The position numbers were made by a program, and so were the translations under genes. Of a stretch of 21,729 bases of DNA, positions 15,107 to 21,729 are shown one piece after another (position 1 is the first letter of the stretch; every line of letters begins with the position of its first letter). Under the pieces are notes generated by a model. It saw only the letters and a program-made list of their open reading frames with translations, was not told the origin of the DNA and did not search any database. The stretch comes from a virus. The stretch is from IMG/VR virus record IMGVR_UViG_3300049727_000053, positions 1-21,729 of that record; one strand, written 5' to 3'.

Positions 15107-16186
15107 ATGATCAGACCCTTTTTCGTCCTGGCGCTGCCGCGCAGCCGAACCGCTTGGCTGTCGCGCTTCCTCACCTATCGCGAATGGATTTGCGGCCATG
15201 AGGAATTGCGCCATGTGCGCAGCCTCGAGGATGCTAAATCCTGGCTGTCGCAGCCCTTCACCGGCAGCGCCGAGACGGCCGGGGCTCCATTCTGGCGATT
15301 GCTTCCCCGCTTCGCGCCGGAGGCCCGCGTCATCGTCGTCAGGCGCCCCGTCGACCAGGTGGTTGCGAGCCTGTTGCGGCTCGACACGATGGGGGCAGGG
15401 GCCTTCGATCCCGTCCGCCTCGAGCGCGCGATGCGAAGGCTCGACGCCAAGCTTGACCAGGTGGCGGCGCGCTGGCCACGCGCGATCGAGGTCGGTTTCG
15501 CCGAATTGGAGCGCGAGGACGTCTGCGCGCGGGTTTTCGAGCATTGCCTCCCCTATCCCCATGATCCGAAGTGGTGGGGCCTGCTCGCCAACGTGAACTT
15601 GCAAGCCTCGATGGCGGGGCTGATGCGCTACATGACGGCCTTCGGGCCGCAGATGCAGCGCGTCTCGCTGCAAGCCAAGCAAGCGATGCTGTCCGATCTC
15701 GCGATCAGGCCGAGCGCGCCGATCGAGGGCGTCGAATTCTCCGTCGAGCCGTTCGAGACCTTCTATCGCGACTGCCAGGAATTGTTCGCCGAGCATCTAT
15801 GCGAGGTCGGCGAGTCGCCGCTCGCCTACAGCGAGAAAAACCTCGAGCTGATGAACTTTCTCGACAAGGGCGGCGGGATGCAAATCCTCGTCGCCCGCTG
15901 CAACGGGAAACCGTTCGGCTACCTGATGAGCGAACTTTCGCCCTCGCGGGAACGACGCGATCTCGTCTCGGCGGTGCACACCGGATTTTTCGCCTCAAAA
16001 GCGATTCCTGGCCTCGGCCTCAAAATGCAGCGCGAGGCCTTGCGCGTTCTGAAATCGCGCGGCGTCGGCGAGGTCTGGTTCCGCGCCGGGCCGCGCGGCG
16101 ACGGGCCGCGGATGGGCACGCTCTATCGCCGCCTCGGCGCCGCCGATGACGGCGCGCTGTACCGCCTGAATTTGCAAGGGGCTTAA
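15107..16186 (+). CDS. Sulfotransferase-like / GNAT acetyltransferase fusion
   Basis: The ATG at 15107 overlaps no gene and lies two bases after the previous stop. Residues about 1-200 look like a PAPS-dependent sulfotransferase: a 5'-phosphosulfate loop LPRSRTAWLSRF at 10-21 (usual form PRSGTTWL) and a 3'-phosphate motif VIVVRRPVDQVVASLL at 75-90 (R79, D83, S88). Residues about 245-359 look like a GNAT acetyltransferase, with ILVARCNGKPFGYLMSEL, a GFFASKAIPGLGLKMQREAL acetyl-CoA loop variant and a LYRRLGA end. The GNAT loop is not the canonical QxxGxG/A. No inactivating change is certain. The gene occupies the P22 gp14 slot. Substrates are unknown; host acceptor, virion or small-molecule modification are all possible. 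Both domain calls are from motifs read by eye. Confidence 0.7.
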   Translation: MIRPFFVLALPRSRTAWLSRFLTYREWICGHEELRHVRSLEDAKSWLSQPFTGSAETAGAPFWRLLPRFAPEARVIVVRRPVDQVVASLLRLDTMGAGAFDPVRLERAMRRLDAKLDQVAARWPRAIEVGFAELEREDVCARVFEHCLPYPHDPKWWGLLANVNLQASMAGLMRYMTAFGPQMQRVSLQAKQAMLSDLAIRPSAPIEGVEFSVEPFETFYRDCQELFAEHLCEVGESPLAYSEKNLELMNFLDKGGGMQILVARCNGKPFGYLMSELSPSRERRDLVSAVHTGFFASKAIPGLGLKMQREALRVLKSRGVGEVWFRAGPRGDGPRMGTLYRRLGAADDGALYRLNLQGA

Positions 16187-16187
16187 G

Positions 16188-16904
16188 ATGGGCATTGCAG
16201 CGGCGGCAGCTATTGGAGGCGTCGCCACCCTCGCCGGATCAGTCATGCAATCGAGCGCGTCGCAACAGGCGGCGCAGGAGCAATTGCAGGGCACGCAAGA
16301 AGCCATCAAGACGCAACAGGGCATGTTCAACACGGCACAAAGCGCCTTGTCGCCCTATTATACCGCGCCGGCTCAGTCGCAGGCGACGCTGCAATCTCTC
16401 CTCAATCCGAGCACCGCGCAATCGACGCTCCAGAACCTCCCAGGTTTCCAGTTCGCTTCGCAATGGGGCGATCTGGCGACGACCAACCAACTGGCGGCCG
16501 AAGGACTGGGCGGTTCGTCCGGTCCGCTGGCCAAGGGCCTCTCCGACTATAATAACGGCCTCGCGCAGACCTACTACACGAATTATGCCAATACATTGCA
16601 GCAATCCGTGAATTCGGGCCTTGGTGGCGCTTCTGCACTCGCCGGCAATGCGACCAATACCGGTCAGGCGATCGGGCAGACGCAGCAGGCCGGCGCCAAC
16701 GCGCTGGCTGCGGGCACGCTCGGCAGCGCCAACGCGCTCGCGGGCGGCTTGAGCAGCGCCGGCGGCTCGCTGTCGACCGCGCTGATGCTCAATGCGTTGA
16801 ACGGGAGTGGGGGCGTAGGTTCGTATGCGGGTCTATCTGGTTCCGGTCTCCAAGGTGCAATCAGCTCCATGTCACCCACGCTCAACGGCAATATGCTCTA
16901 TTGA
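16188..16904 (+). CDS. DNA ejection protein, P22 gp7-like
   Basis: This 238-residue protein is rich in Ala, Gly, Gln, Ser and Asn. It opens with a hydrophobic Gly/Ala helix (AAAAAIGGVATLAGSV), followed by a Gln-rich helix (SASQQAAQEQLQGTQEAIK). The middle carries LPGFQFASQWGDLATTNQLA, and the end is low-complexity Ala/Gly. This is the usual make-up of gp7-type proteins that sit in the head and are ejected with the DNA to build a trans-envelope channel. It is first of the ejection block, the gp7 slot, and starts one base after the previous TAA. No catalytic motif is expected. Confidence 0.72.
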   Translation: MGIAAAAAIGGVATLAGSVMQSSASQQAAQEQLQGTQEAIKTQQGMFNTAQSALSPYYTAPAQSQATLQSLLNPSTAQSTLQNLPGFQFASQWGDLATTNQLAAEGLGGSSGPLAKGLSDYNNGLAQTYYTNYANTLQQSVNSGLGGASALAGNATNTGQAIGQTQQAGANALAAGTLGSANALAGGLSSAGGSLSTALMLNALNGSGGVGSYAGLSGSGLQGAISSMSPTLNGNMLY

Positions 16905-16915
16905 GGGTCTGATCA

Positions 16916-17494
16916 ATGCCGAGCGCGCTCTCCGCCAACCTGATGCCGCCGCCGGCGCCCAACCCCGACCCGCAGGGCGGCGGGGGTGGGGGCCCGCTGA
17001 GCGGTCCCGCGCTCGCCGGTATGGGCGCGCAGCCGGGCGCTGGCGCGCCTGGCGCGGGGCCTGGGGCCGCGCCGACGCCGGGCGGCGTGATGCCCCCGCC
17101 GCCGGGCCGCGGACAGACTGTGGCCGCGCTGCGCCATTTTTCGATGATCGAAAACGAGGTCAAGAAGCTCCTCGCCGATCCCGAATGCGGCAAATCCGAT
17201 CTCCGTTCCGAAGTGATCGACGGCATGACGGGCCTGGTCTCGCAGGGGATCACCACCGCGGCCGATGCGGTCAGGGAATTGAGCAATTTCCCCGACAAGC
17301 CGTTCGATCAGAAACAGTGGCTCGAGGCGCACCTGTCGCAAGCGGTCCAGGCCTCGAACGCCGTGCTGCAACATCACCGCATGGCCTTCGCCGGGCAGGA
17401 TATGCCCGAGAATGACGTCTACGATCCCGACAACCACACCGGGACGATGGACGCTCTGACCAAGCAATATCAGGGGGCGCAACGTGCCGGATAA
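16916..17494 (+). CDS. Ejection-block protein of unknown function, 192 aa
   Basis: The ATG at 16916 follows GAGGG (about 16902-16906). The first 65 residues are a Pro/Gly/Ala-rich, probably disordered linker. Residues about 68-170 are helical, with MIENEVKKLLADPECGKSDL, a VSQGITTAADAVRELSNFP stretch and PFDQKQWLEAH. It lies between the gp7-like and gp20-like genes and overlaps the latter by 11 bases. In related phages a similar Pro-rich then helical protein occupies this slot, but no role is known to me. An internal head or ejection accessory protein is the likely class. Confidence 0.7.
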   Translation: MPSALSANLMPPPAPNPDPQGGGGGGPLSGPALAGMGAQPGAGAPGAGPGAAPTPGGVMPPPPGRGQTVAALRHFSMIENEVKKLLADPECGKSDLRSEVIDGMTGLVSQGITTAADAVRELSNFPDKPFDQKQWLEAHLSQAVQASNAVLQHHRMAFAGQDMPENDVYDPDNHTGTMDALTKQYQGAQRAG

Positions 17495-18806
17495 CCCGAT
17501 CGCGTCCCTCTACCCCCAGCCACAGCCAATCGGCGGCGGTCCTCTCAGCAATCCGTCGGGCGCTTTGGGCCTGATGACGCAATTGCAGCAGCTCAAGCAA
17601 TTGCAGTCGCAGCAGGCGGTCGGATCGGCGTTGCAGGGTGCGGTCGGACCGGATGGGACGTTCGATTCCGCCAAGGCCTTATCGGGGATCGCCGCCAATC
17701 CGAACGCGGCCTATGGCGCTGGGACCGGCATCATGTCGGCGCTCGAAAGCCGCAACATTCAGATCGCAGGCGATACCAACGCCTTCAATCTCGCGCGCGG
17801 GCAGAACGCCTCATTGCAGGATGCCGCAGGCTCGCTTGCCAACGCAGCCAATCCGACCGATGCGATTAATATCCTGACCGGCATTGCGCGACGCACGAAT
17901 GTCCCGACGCCGGTCCTGACGAGCCTCATTTCCTCGATCCCGCAAGACCCGAAGGCTTTTCGCCAATGGGCCGGGCAATATGCGAGCGTCGGGCAAGGAC
18001 CGGGAGCAGCGAACGCGCGCTCCGCAGTCGTCAACCCGGATGGCAGCACGTCGCTCGTGCCGCAAGCGGCCCTCAATACGGCGCCGTCCGGTCTCGGGAA
18101 TGCCGCCGGTCCCGCTGGCAGCATCGCCCCCATGACGGCGGCGAGCCAAGCCGCCTACGTGAAGGCGCAGGGCGATTCCGCGGCCATCAGCGCGTCGCTT
18201 CGGCCGGCCAATCAGGCGCTTGGGCTTCTGCCCAATCTTTCGGCGTCCGATTTCGGTCCGGGATCGAACGAATATGCGCAGGCCAAATCATTGCTCATCA
18301 GCGCGGGTCTCTTGCCGCCGGCCGCGACCGATGTCCCGATCCGGCAGGAGTTCAACAAATATCTCCATCAGATGGTCGGCGGGATTCCGGCGTCCGGTCG
18401 CTCCGACGAAGCGCAGGCTCTCGCGACGGCATCGAGCCCAAACACCGATCTTACCCAGCCAGCCAATGCGGAACTACTCAAAAACATCATCGCCATGCAA
18501 AAGCAGAACGCATCGGTGTCTCAGGCCTATGATGCGACCAATCCCGGCGACAAATCGAAGGCCGGCTTCAATCAGTTCGCCTCGACCTATTTTCAGAATA
18601 CCGATTTGCGCGCATTCCGCTTCGATACAATGACCCCGCAGGAGCGCCGGACCACGCTCGACGGTCTTGGCAAGCCCAATTCGCCCGCGTATCAGAAGTT
18701 CATCAATTCGCTGCGCATCGCCCGCTCAGCCGGCGCCGTGACGCCGGACGCGACCGCACCTGCGGCGCAACCGACACCCGCCGGGGGCGCTCCCAATGGA
18801 CCCTGA
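17484..18806 (+). CDS. DNA ejection protein, P22 gp20-like position
   Basis: GTG at 17484 overlaps the preceding gene by 11 bases, and the stop overlaps the next gene by 11 bases. The 440-residue product is Gln/Ala/Asn-rich. It has an N-terminal helix heavy in Gln (LMTQLQQLKQLQSQQAVGSA) and a middle of alternating helices and Gly/Pro loops. A C-terminal helical part carries FDTMTPQERRTTLDGLGK. The composition and length are close to the gp20-type ejection proteins, and the gene is second of the three main ejection genes. Sequence identity to P22 gp20 is not obvious, so the name is by position and composition. No enzymatic motif is visible. Confidence 0.65.
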   Translation: MPDNPIASLYPQPQPIGGGPLSNPSGALGLMTQLQQLKQLQSQQAVGSALQGAVGPDGTFDSAKALSGIAANPNAAYGAGTGIMSALESRNIQIAGDTNAFNLARGQNASLQDAAGSLANAANPTDAINILTGIARRTNVPTPVLTSLISSIPQDPKAFRQWAGQYASVGQGPGAANARSAVVNPDGSTSLVPQAALNTAPSGLGNAAGPAGSIAPMTAASQAAYVKAQGDSAAISASLRPANQALGLLPNLSASDFGPGSNEYAQAKSLLISAGLLPPAATDVPIRQEFNKYLHQMVGGIPASGRSDEAQALATASSPNTDLTQPANAELLKNIIAMQKQNASVSQAYDATNPGDKSKAGFNQFASTYFQNTDLRAFRFDTMTPQERRTTLDGLGKPNSPAYQKFINSLRIARSAGAVTPDATAPAAQPTPAGGAPNGP

Positions 18807-21150
18807 GAACGATCCGCTCGCGCTCTCGCCAAACGATCGGGATTTGATGATCCGGACCGTCATTGGCGAGGCCGGCAATGATCCGAGCGCGCAGGGCGTT
18901 GCGGCGGTCATCGCCAATCGGATGTGGCAAACCGGCCAGTCGGCCGGTCAGATCGTCCTCGCGCCAGGGCAGTTTGAGGCATGGTCGAAGCCCGCGCAAC
19001 TGATGAAATATTCGCCGACCGATCCGGCATATCGGGCAGCAGCGCAGATCGTCGATGCGGCCGTTTCCAGCAAGACACCCGATCCGACCGGCGGCGCGAC
19101 GCAGTTCTACGCGCCCGACGCCCAGAAGGCGCTAGGGCGCCAGCCCCCGGCCTGGGACGACGGCACCGGCCAGCGCATCGGATCCCAACTGTTCTTTGGC
19201 GGCCAGCAAAGCGACCCACTCGCCGGCTTCGAAATCGCGCCCGGGGCCAAGAGCGCGGCCGCGCCCGCCGATGATCCCCTGGCGGGGTTCGAGATCGCGC
19301 CCTCGAAGGCGGCGAAAGCGGCCTCGAGCGCGCCTGCCGCGGCGGCGCCGGCCGCCTCGAGCGCGCCTGACGATCCGCTGGCGGGCTTCAACGTCGCGCC
19401 GGCGGCTCCCGCAGCCGCCGCAGCGGCGCCCGATGTTCCCGCCGATCGTCCGCCGAACCTTCCCCATGCCTTCACGCCAACGGAGGCGTTGCGGGCGGCG
19501 ATGACTGCCAAGCCGACGACTGTCGATCCCTACGACCCGATTCTGACGCAGCTCAAAAGTGCGCTCGGCGGGGCCGGGAGTTATCTCGCCGGCCAGGTCT
19601 CAGGCCTCCCCAGCGCCATCACCTCGGATTTCTCCGCCGGCAGGAGCGCGCTGGCGAGCGGTCTGGATCAAATCTGGAAAGGCAATTGGGACACCTCGGT
19701 CAAGGGCGCGCCGCCAGCTCCGCCGCAGCTCGTCGACCGCGGCGAACGCGATCTGTTCGGCAATCCTGTTCTCCACAGCACCGCCGAATTCCCAAACAAT
19801 CTCGCGGTCAATCCCGGCGGGGCGCTGACGGCGCTTGGCGGGGCGGCGCAAATGCTGACGTCGCCGCTCACTGGCGCGACGCGGCAGTTCGTCGAGGATC
19901 CCGTCACGCAGGCGTCCGGCAGTCCCGACATCGGCGCGCGCGCCGGCCTGGTGGCGAGCTCGCTCGCCGGCCCGCTCGCCGGTCGCGTGGTCGGGGGTGC
20001 TGGTAGCGCGCTGGCGGATTCCCTCATCGGCAAGATCGACCCGGCGCGCGCTGCGCTCGCCGCCACCGCGCGCGACAAGTTCGGCATTCCCATCGGCACC
20101 GGCCAGCTTTCCGAAAACCCGCTCGTCAACGTGCTCAACTCGACCGTCGACAGCCTGCCGGGCTCGGGCGGCGCGGCGGCGAAAACGACGATTCAGACCG
20201 CCTGGGATCGCGGCGTCGCCTCGACCATCGGCGAAACTGCCGATCGCGTCACGCCAGAGGTGCTGGCGCGGGCGCGAACCCGCATCGGCGCCGTCTTCGA
20301 CGACGTGGCGAACAAAACGAACATCAATGTCGATCCGCAATTGCAGAACCAATTGCAAACGACGATGCTCGACGCCTCGCGCGGCCTGACCGACAGCGAA
20401 TTCCGCGTCGTCAGCAACGCTTTCGACGATCTCATGGGCAAGATCGGCCCGGATGGAACGATCGCGGGCAAGGATTACCAGAACCTCGTCAAGTCGAACA
20501 CGTTCTTCAACAAGACGTTGAACAACGGCAATTCGAATATCTCGAACGCCGTCGAGGAAATGAAAGACGCGCTCGATGACGCAATGGGCCGTTCGGCGCC
20601 GCCCGAGGTCCAGGCGGCATATGCGACGGCGAAAGATCAATGGCGCAATCTGAAAACGATCGATCCGCTGGTCGCCAAATCACAGACAGGCGCGATTTCG
20701 CCGCCGCTGCTCGCCAATGCGATCAATTCGAGCCGCTATTCGAGGAATGCGCTGGCCTATCCCGGCGGCGCTGGCGACTTGGGCGATCTCGCGCGCATCG
20801 GACAGGCGTTCCTCAAGGAACCGGCCAATTCAAACACGGCGCAACGCGCTCTGAGTTTCGGCGCTTTGGCGGATGCCGGAACGGCGCTTGCCGCGCTACC
20901 GTTCTCGCTCACCGCCGGTCGGGCGGCCGGAAGCGTTCTGCATAGCAACTGGCTCGCGAATGACCTGATCAATCGTAGCCTTCAATTGAGGTCCCCTGGG
21001 CCGCTCCAACGCGCCGCCGGTGTCCTTGGAACCCAGACGCCGCAATGGCCGTCCTTGAGCGCCGGAAGCGCTCTCAGCAACGTTCTGGCGGGAAGCGGTA
21101 ATAAAGCGATCAACTCTGCGCTCTCGCCGGTTGGCGCGCAAAATCCATAG
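18796..21150 (+). CDS. Ejection protein with N-terminal SleB-type cell-wall hydrolase
   Basis: This 784-residue protein begins with a SleB/Hydrolase_2-like domain (about 12-136). It has the catalytic-type Glu at E25 in RTVIGEAGNDP, ANRM at 40-43, GGATQFYAPDA at 99-109 and IGSQLFFG at the end. The usual His of the GATH motif is Gln (Q103). Three DPLAGF(E/N)(I/V)AP repeats in an Ala/Pro linker (about 140-205) follow. The rest (about 225-784) is a large helical region with Gly-rich hydrophobic segments (AARAGLVASSLAGPLAGRVV), as in ejection proteins of the gp16 slot. The likely role is local peptidoglycan cutting during DNA injection. P22 gp16 has no known SleB domain; T7 gp16 is a useful analogy with a transglycosylase. 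It is the last gene of the block. Confidence 0.8.
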   Translation: MDPENDPLALSPNDRDLMIRTVIGEAGNDPSAQGVAAVIANRMWQTGQSAGQIVLAPGQFEAWSKPAQLMKYSPTDPAYRAAAQIVDAAVSSKTPDPTGGATQFYAPDAQKALGRQPPAWDDGTGQRIGSQLFFGGQQSDPLAGFEIAPGAKSAAAPADDPLAGFEIAPSKAAKAASSAPAAAAPAASSAPDDPLAGFNVAPAAPAAAAAAPDVPADRPPNLPHAFTPTEALRAAMTAKPTTVDPYDPILTQLKSALGGAGSYLAGQVSGLPSAITSDFSAGRSALASGLDQIWKGNWDTSVKGAPPAPPQLVDRGERDLFGNPVLHSTAEFPNNLAVNPGGALTALGGAAQMLTSPLTGATRQFVEDPVTQASGSPDIGARAGLVASSLAGPLAGRVVGGAGSALADSLIGKIDPARAALAATARDKFGIPIGTGQLSENPLVNVLNSTVDSLPGSGGAAAKTTIQTAWDRGVASTIGETADRVTPEVLARARTRIGAVFDDVANKTNINVDPQLQNQLQTTMLDASRGLTDSEFRVVSNAFDDLMGKIGPDGTIAGKDYQNLVKSNTFFNKTLNNGNSNISNAVEEMKDALDDAMGRSAPPEVQAAYATAKDQWRNLKTIDPLVAKSQTGAISPPLLANAINSSRYSRNALAYPGGAGDLGDLARIGQAFLKEPANSNTAQRALSFGALADAGTALAALPFSLTAGRAAGSVLHSNWLANDLINRSLQLRSPGPLQRAAGVLGTQTPQWPSLSAGSALSNVLAGSGNKAINSALSPVGAQNP
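19213..19398 (+). repeat. Three DPLAGF linker repeats
   Basis: Three in-frame copies of D-P-L-A-G-F-(E/N)-(I/V)-A-P start at about 19213, 19270 and 19369, separated by Ala/Pro/Ser-rich spacers of 9 to 23 residues. They join the hydrolase domain to the helical ejection region and resemble repeated short docking or linker motifs. Their role is unknown. Confidence 0.8.
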
Positions 21151-21257
21151 CGCGACTTCGACGTTCGAAAATTGGCTTCTAACCCAAGACGCGAGGCCGA
21201 GGCCGATCTCTTGATCTAGCCCGTAACTGAACGGCCAAACTCGCATAAGGACTCCTG
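21151..21257 (+). other. Intergenic spacer before the last gene
   Basis: This 107-base spacer follows the end of the ejection block. A small hairpin TTCGA/TCGAA (21157-21169) is present without a T run. AAGGA at 21247-21251 is the ribosome site for the next gene. The spacer is less GC-rich than the genes, so a promoter here is possible, but no good -35/-10 pair was found. Confidence 0.45.
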
Positions 21258-21729
21258 ATGCTCACCAGACTGCGCGCCCTTGGCGTAGCGGCCACGCTTG
21301 CGCTCGCCCTCTTTGGCGTGCTCGCGCCGCGCGCCGCCTATTCCCAGGCTACTCAGCTTCCGAACGGGGAGCAATGTTTCCAGGCCACGACAGGGGTCAA
21401 CGGCTTCGTTGGGACGCTCGGAATCATCACCGGCGGCACGGGCGGGACCGCGGGAACCTATGGCGGCGTCGCGCTGACGGGGGGCTCCGGCACCGGGGCC
21501 ACCGCCAACATAACCGTTTCGGGCGGGGCGGTCACGGCCGTTTCCATCCTCAATCCGGGGATAAATTATCTCGTTTCCGACACCTTGTCGGCCGCCTCGG
21601 GCAACATCGGCAACGTCACCGGCTTCTCGGTTCCGGTCGCCTCGATCGCGATCAATTCGGCGGTCGCGGGCGGCTCGGTCGGCATGTATCTGCCCGGCAC
21701 CTTGACGCCGGCGCAGACCTGGCAGAACG
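21258..21729 (+). CDS. Secreted appendage-like protein, 3' end outside window
   Basis: The ATG at 21258 has AAGGA six bases upstream. The frame is open to the window end, giving the first 157 residues. The N-terminus (LTRLRALGVAATLALALFG, then VLAPRAAYSQA) is a Sec-type signal peptide with cleavage near residue 27-31. A Gly/Thr-rich beta region follows, including codons 21474-21647, which match the module in the gp10-like hub at about 65%. This points to a tail appendage, or a protein that meets the same partner. In P22 the next virion gene after gp16 is not far from the tailspike, which fits an appendage. The C-terminal part that would decide the function is missing. Confidence 0.7.
   Translation, partial: MLTRLRALGVAATLALALFGVLAPRAAYSQATQLPNGEQCFQATTGVNGFVGTLGIITGGTGGTAGTYGGVALTGGSGTGATANITVSGGAVTAVSILNPGINYLVSDTLSAASGNIGNVTGFSVPVASIAINSAVAGGSVGMYLPGTLTPAQTWQN
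21474..21647 (+). repeat. Gly/Thr-rich module, copy B (in the right-end gene)
   Basis: These 58 codons, from LTGGSGTGATANITV to VTGFSVPVASI, are the counterpart of 13012-13185. Identity is about 38 of 58 residues with no gaps, while DNA differs at many synonymous sites. The duplication is therefore not recent. Confidence 0.85.

Noticed and set aside
1-21729. CRISPR array, tRNA, IS element, integrase or attachment site
   Set aside because: No spaced direct repeats, cloverleaf, transposase or recombinase motifs were found. The only direct repeats are intragenic protein repeats.

Overview
The window is a single + strand block of virion-assembly genes from a short-tailed, P22-like bacteriophage or prophage. 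Third codon positions are overwhelmingly G/C, and genes are packed with ATGA, GTGA and TGATG junctions. From the style of the proteins I infer a GC-rich alphaproteobacterial host (Hyphomicrobiales type), but no host gene, integrase, repressor, tRNA or attachment site is present. Lytic phage and prophage therefore cannot be told apart, and the host call is inference.

Layout. 1-1284: the end of a large protein with six WLGQSD-type tandem repeats, which I do not recognise. 1286-4995: terminase large subunit and P22-type portal. 4992-6633: two small unknown genes and a scaffold-like protein. 6634-6895: a hairpin-rich leader. 6896-8158: P22-type coat protein. 8159-9080: an inserted HNH endonuclease with its own promoter-like sequence and leader hairpin, then a strong UUCG terminator. 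9093-11104: four small genes of unknown role, one apparently starting at ATA. 11109-11870: P22 gp4-like neck protein. 11881-12542: a secreted small protein and a tiny gene. 12529-14277: gp10-like tail hub with an inserted module. 14274-15104: tail-fibre/needle-like protein in the gp26 slot. 15107-16186: a sulfotransferase-like plus GNAT acetyltransferase fusion in the gp14 slot. 16188-21150: DNA-ejection proteins (gp7-like, an unknown, gp20-like, and a gp16-position protein carrying a SleB-type cell-wall hydrolase). 21258-21729: the start of a secreted appendage-like protein sharing a module with the hub.

How the genes work together. Terminase packages DNA through the portal into a procapsid made by coat and scaffold. 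The gp4- and gp10-like proteins plug the vertex. The gp7/gp20/gp16-type proteins are carried inside the head and ejected to open the envelope, with the SleB domain cutting peptidoglycan.

The least ordinary features are: the recoded, AT-richer 3' end of the coat gene next to the HNH gene; the sulfotransferase-GNAT fusion; the gene lacking any ATG/GTG/TTG start; the WLGQSD repeat protein; the module shared between hub and appendage; and Sec-type signal peptides on two proteins of a virion operon. I did not see a recognisable new defence or counter-defence system.
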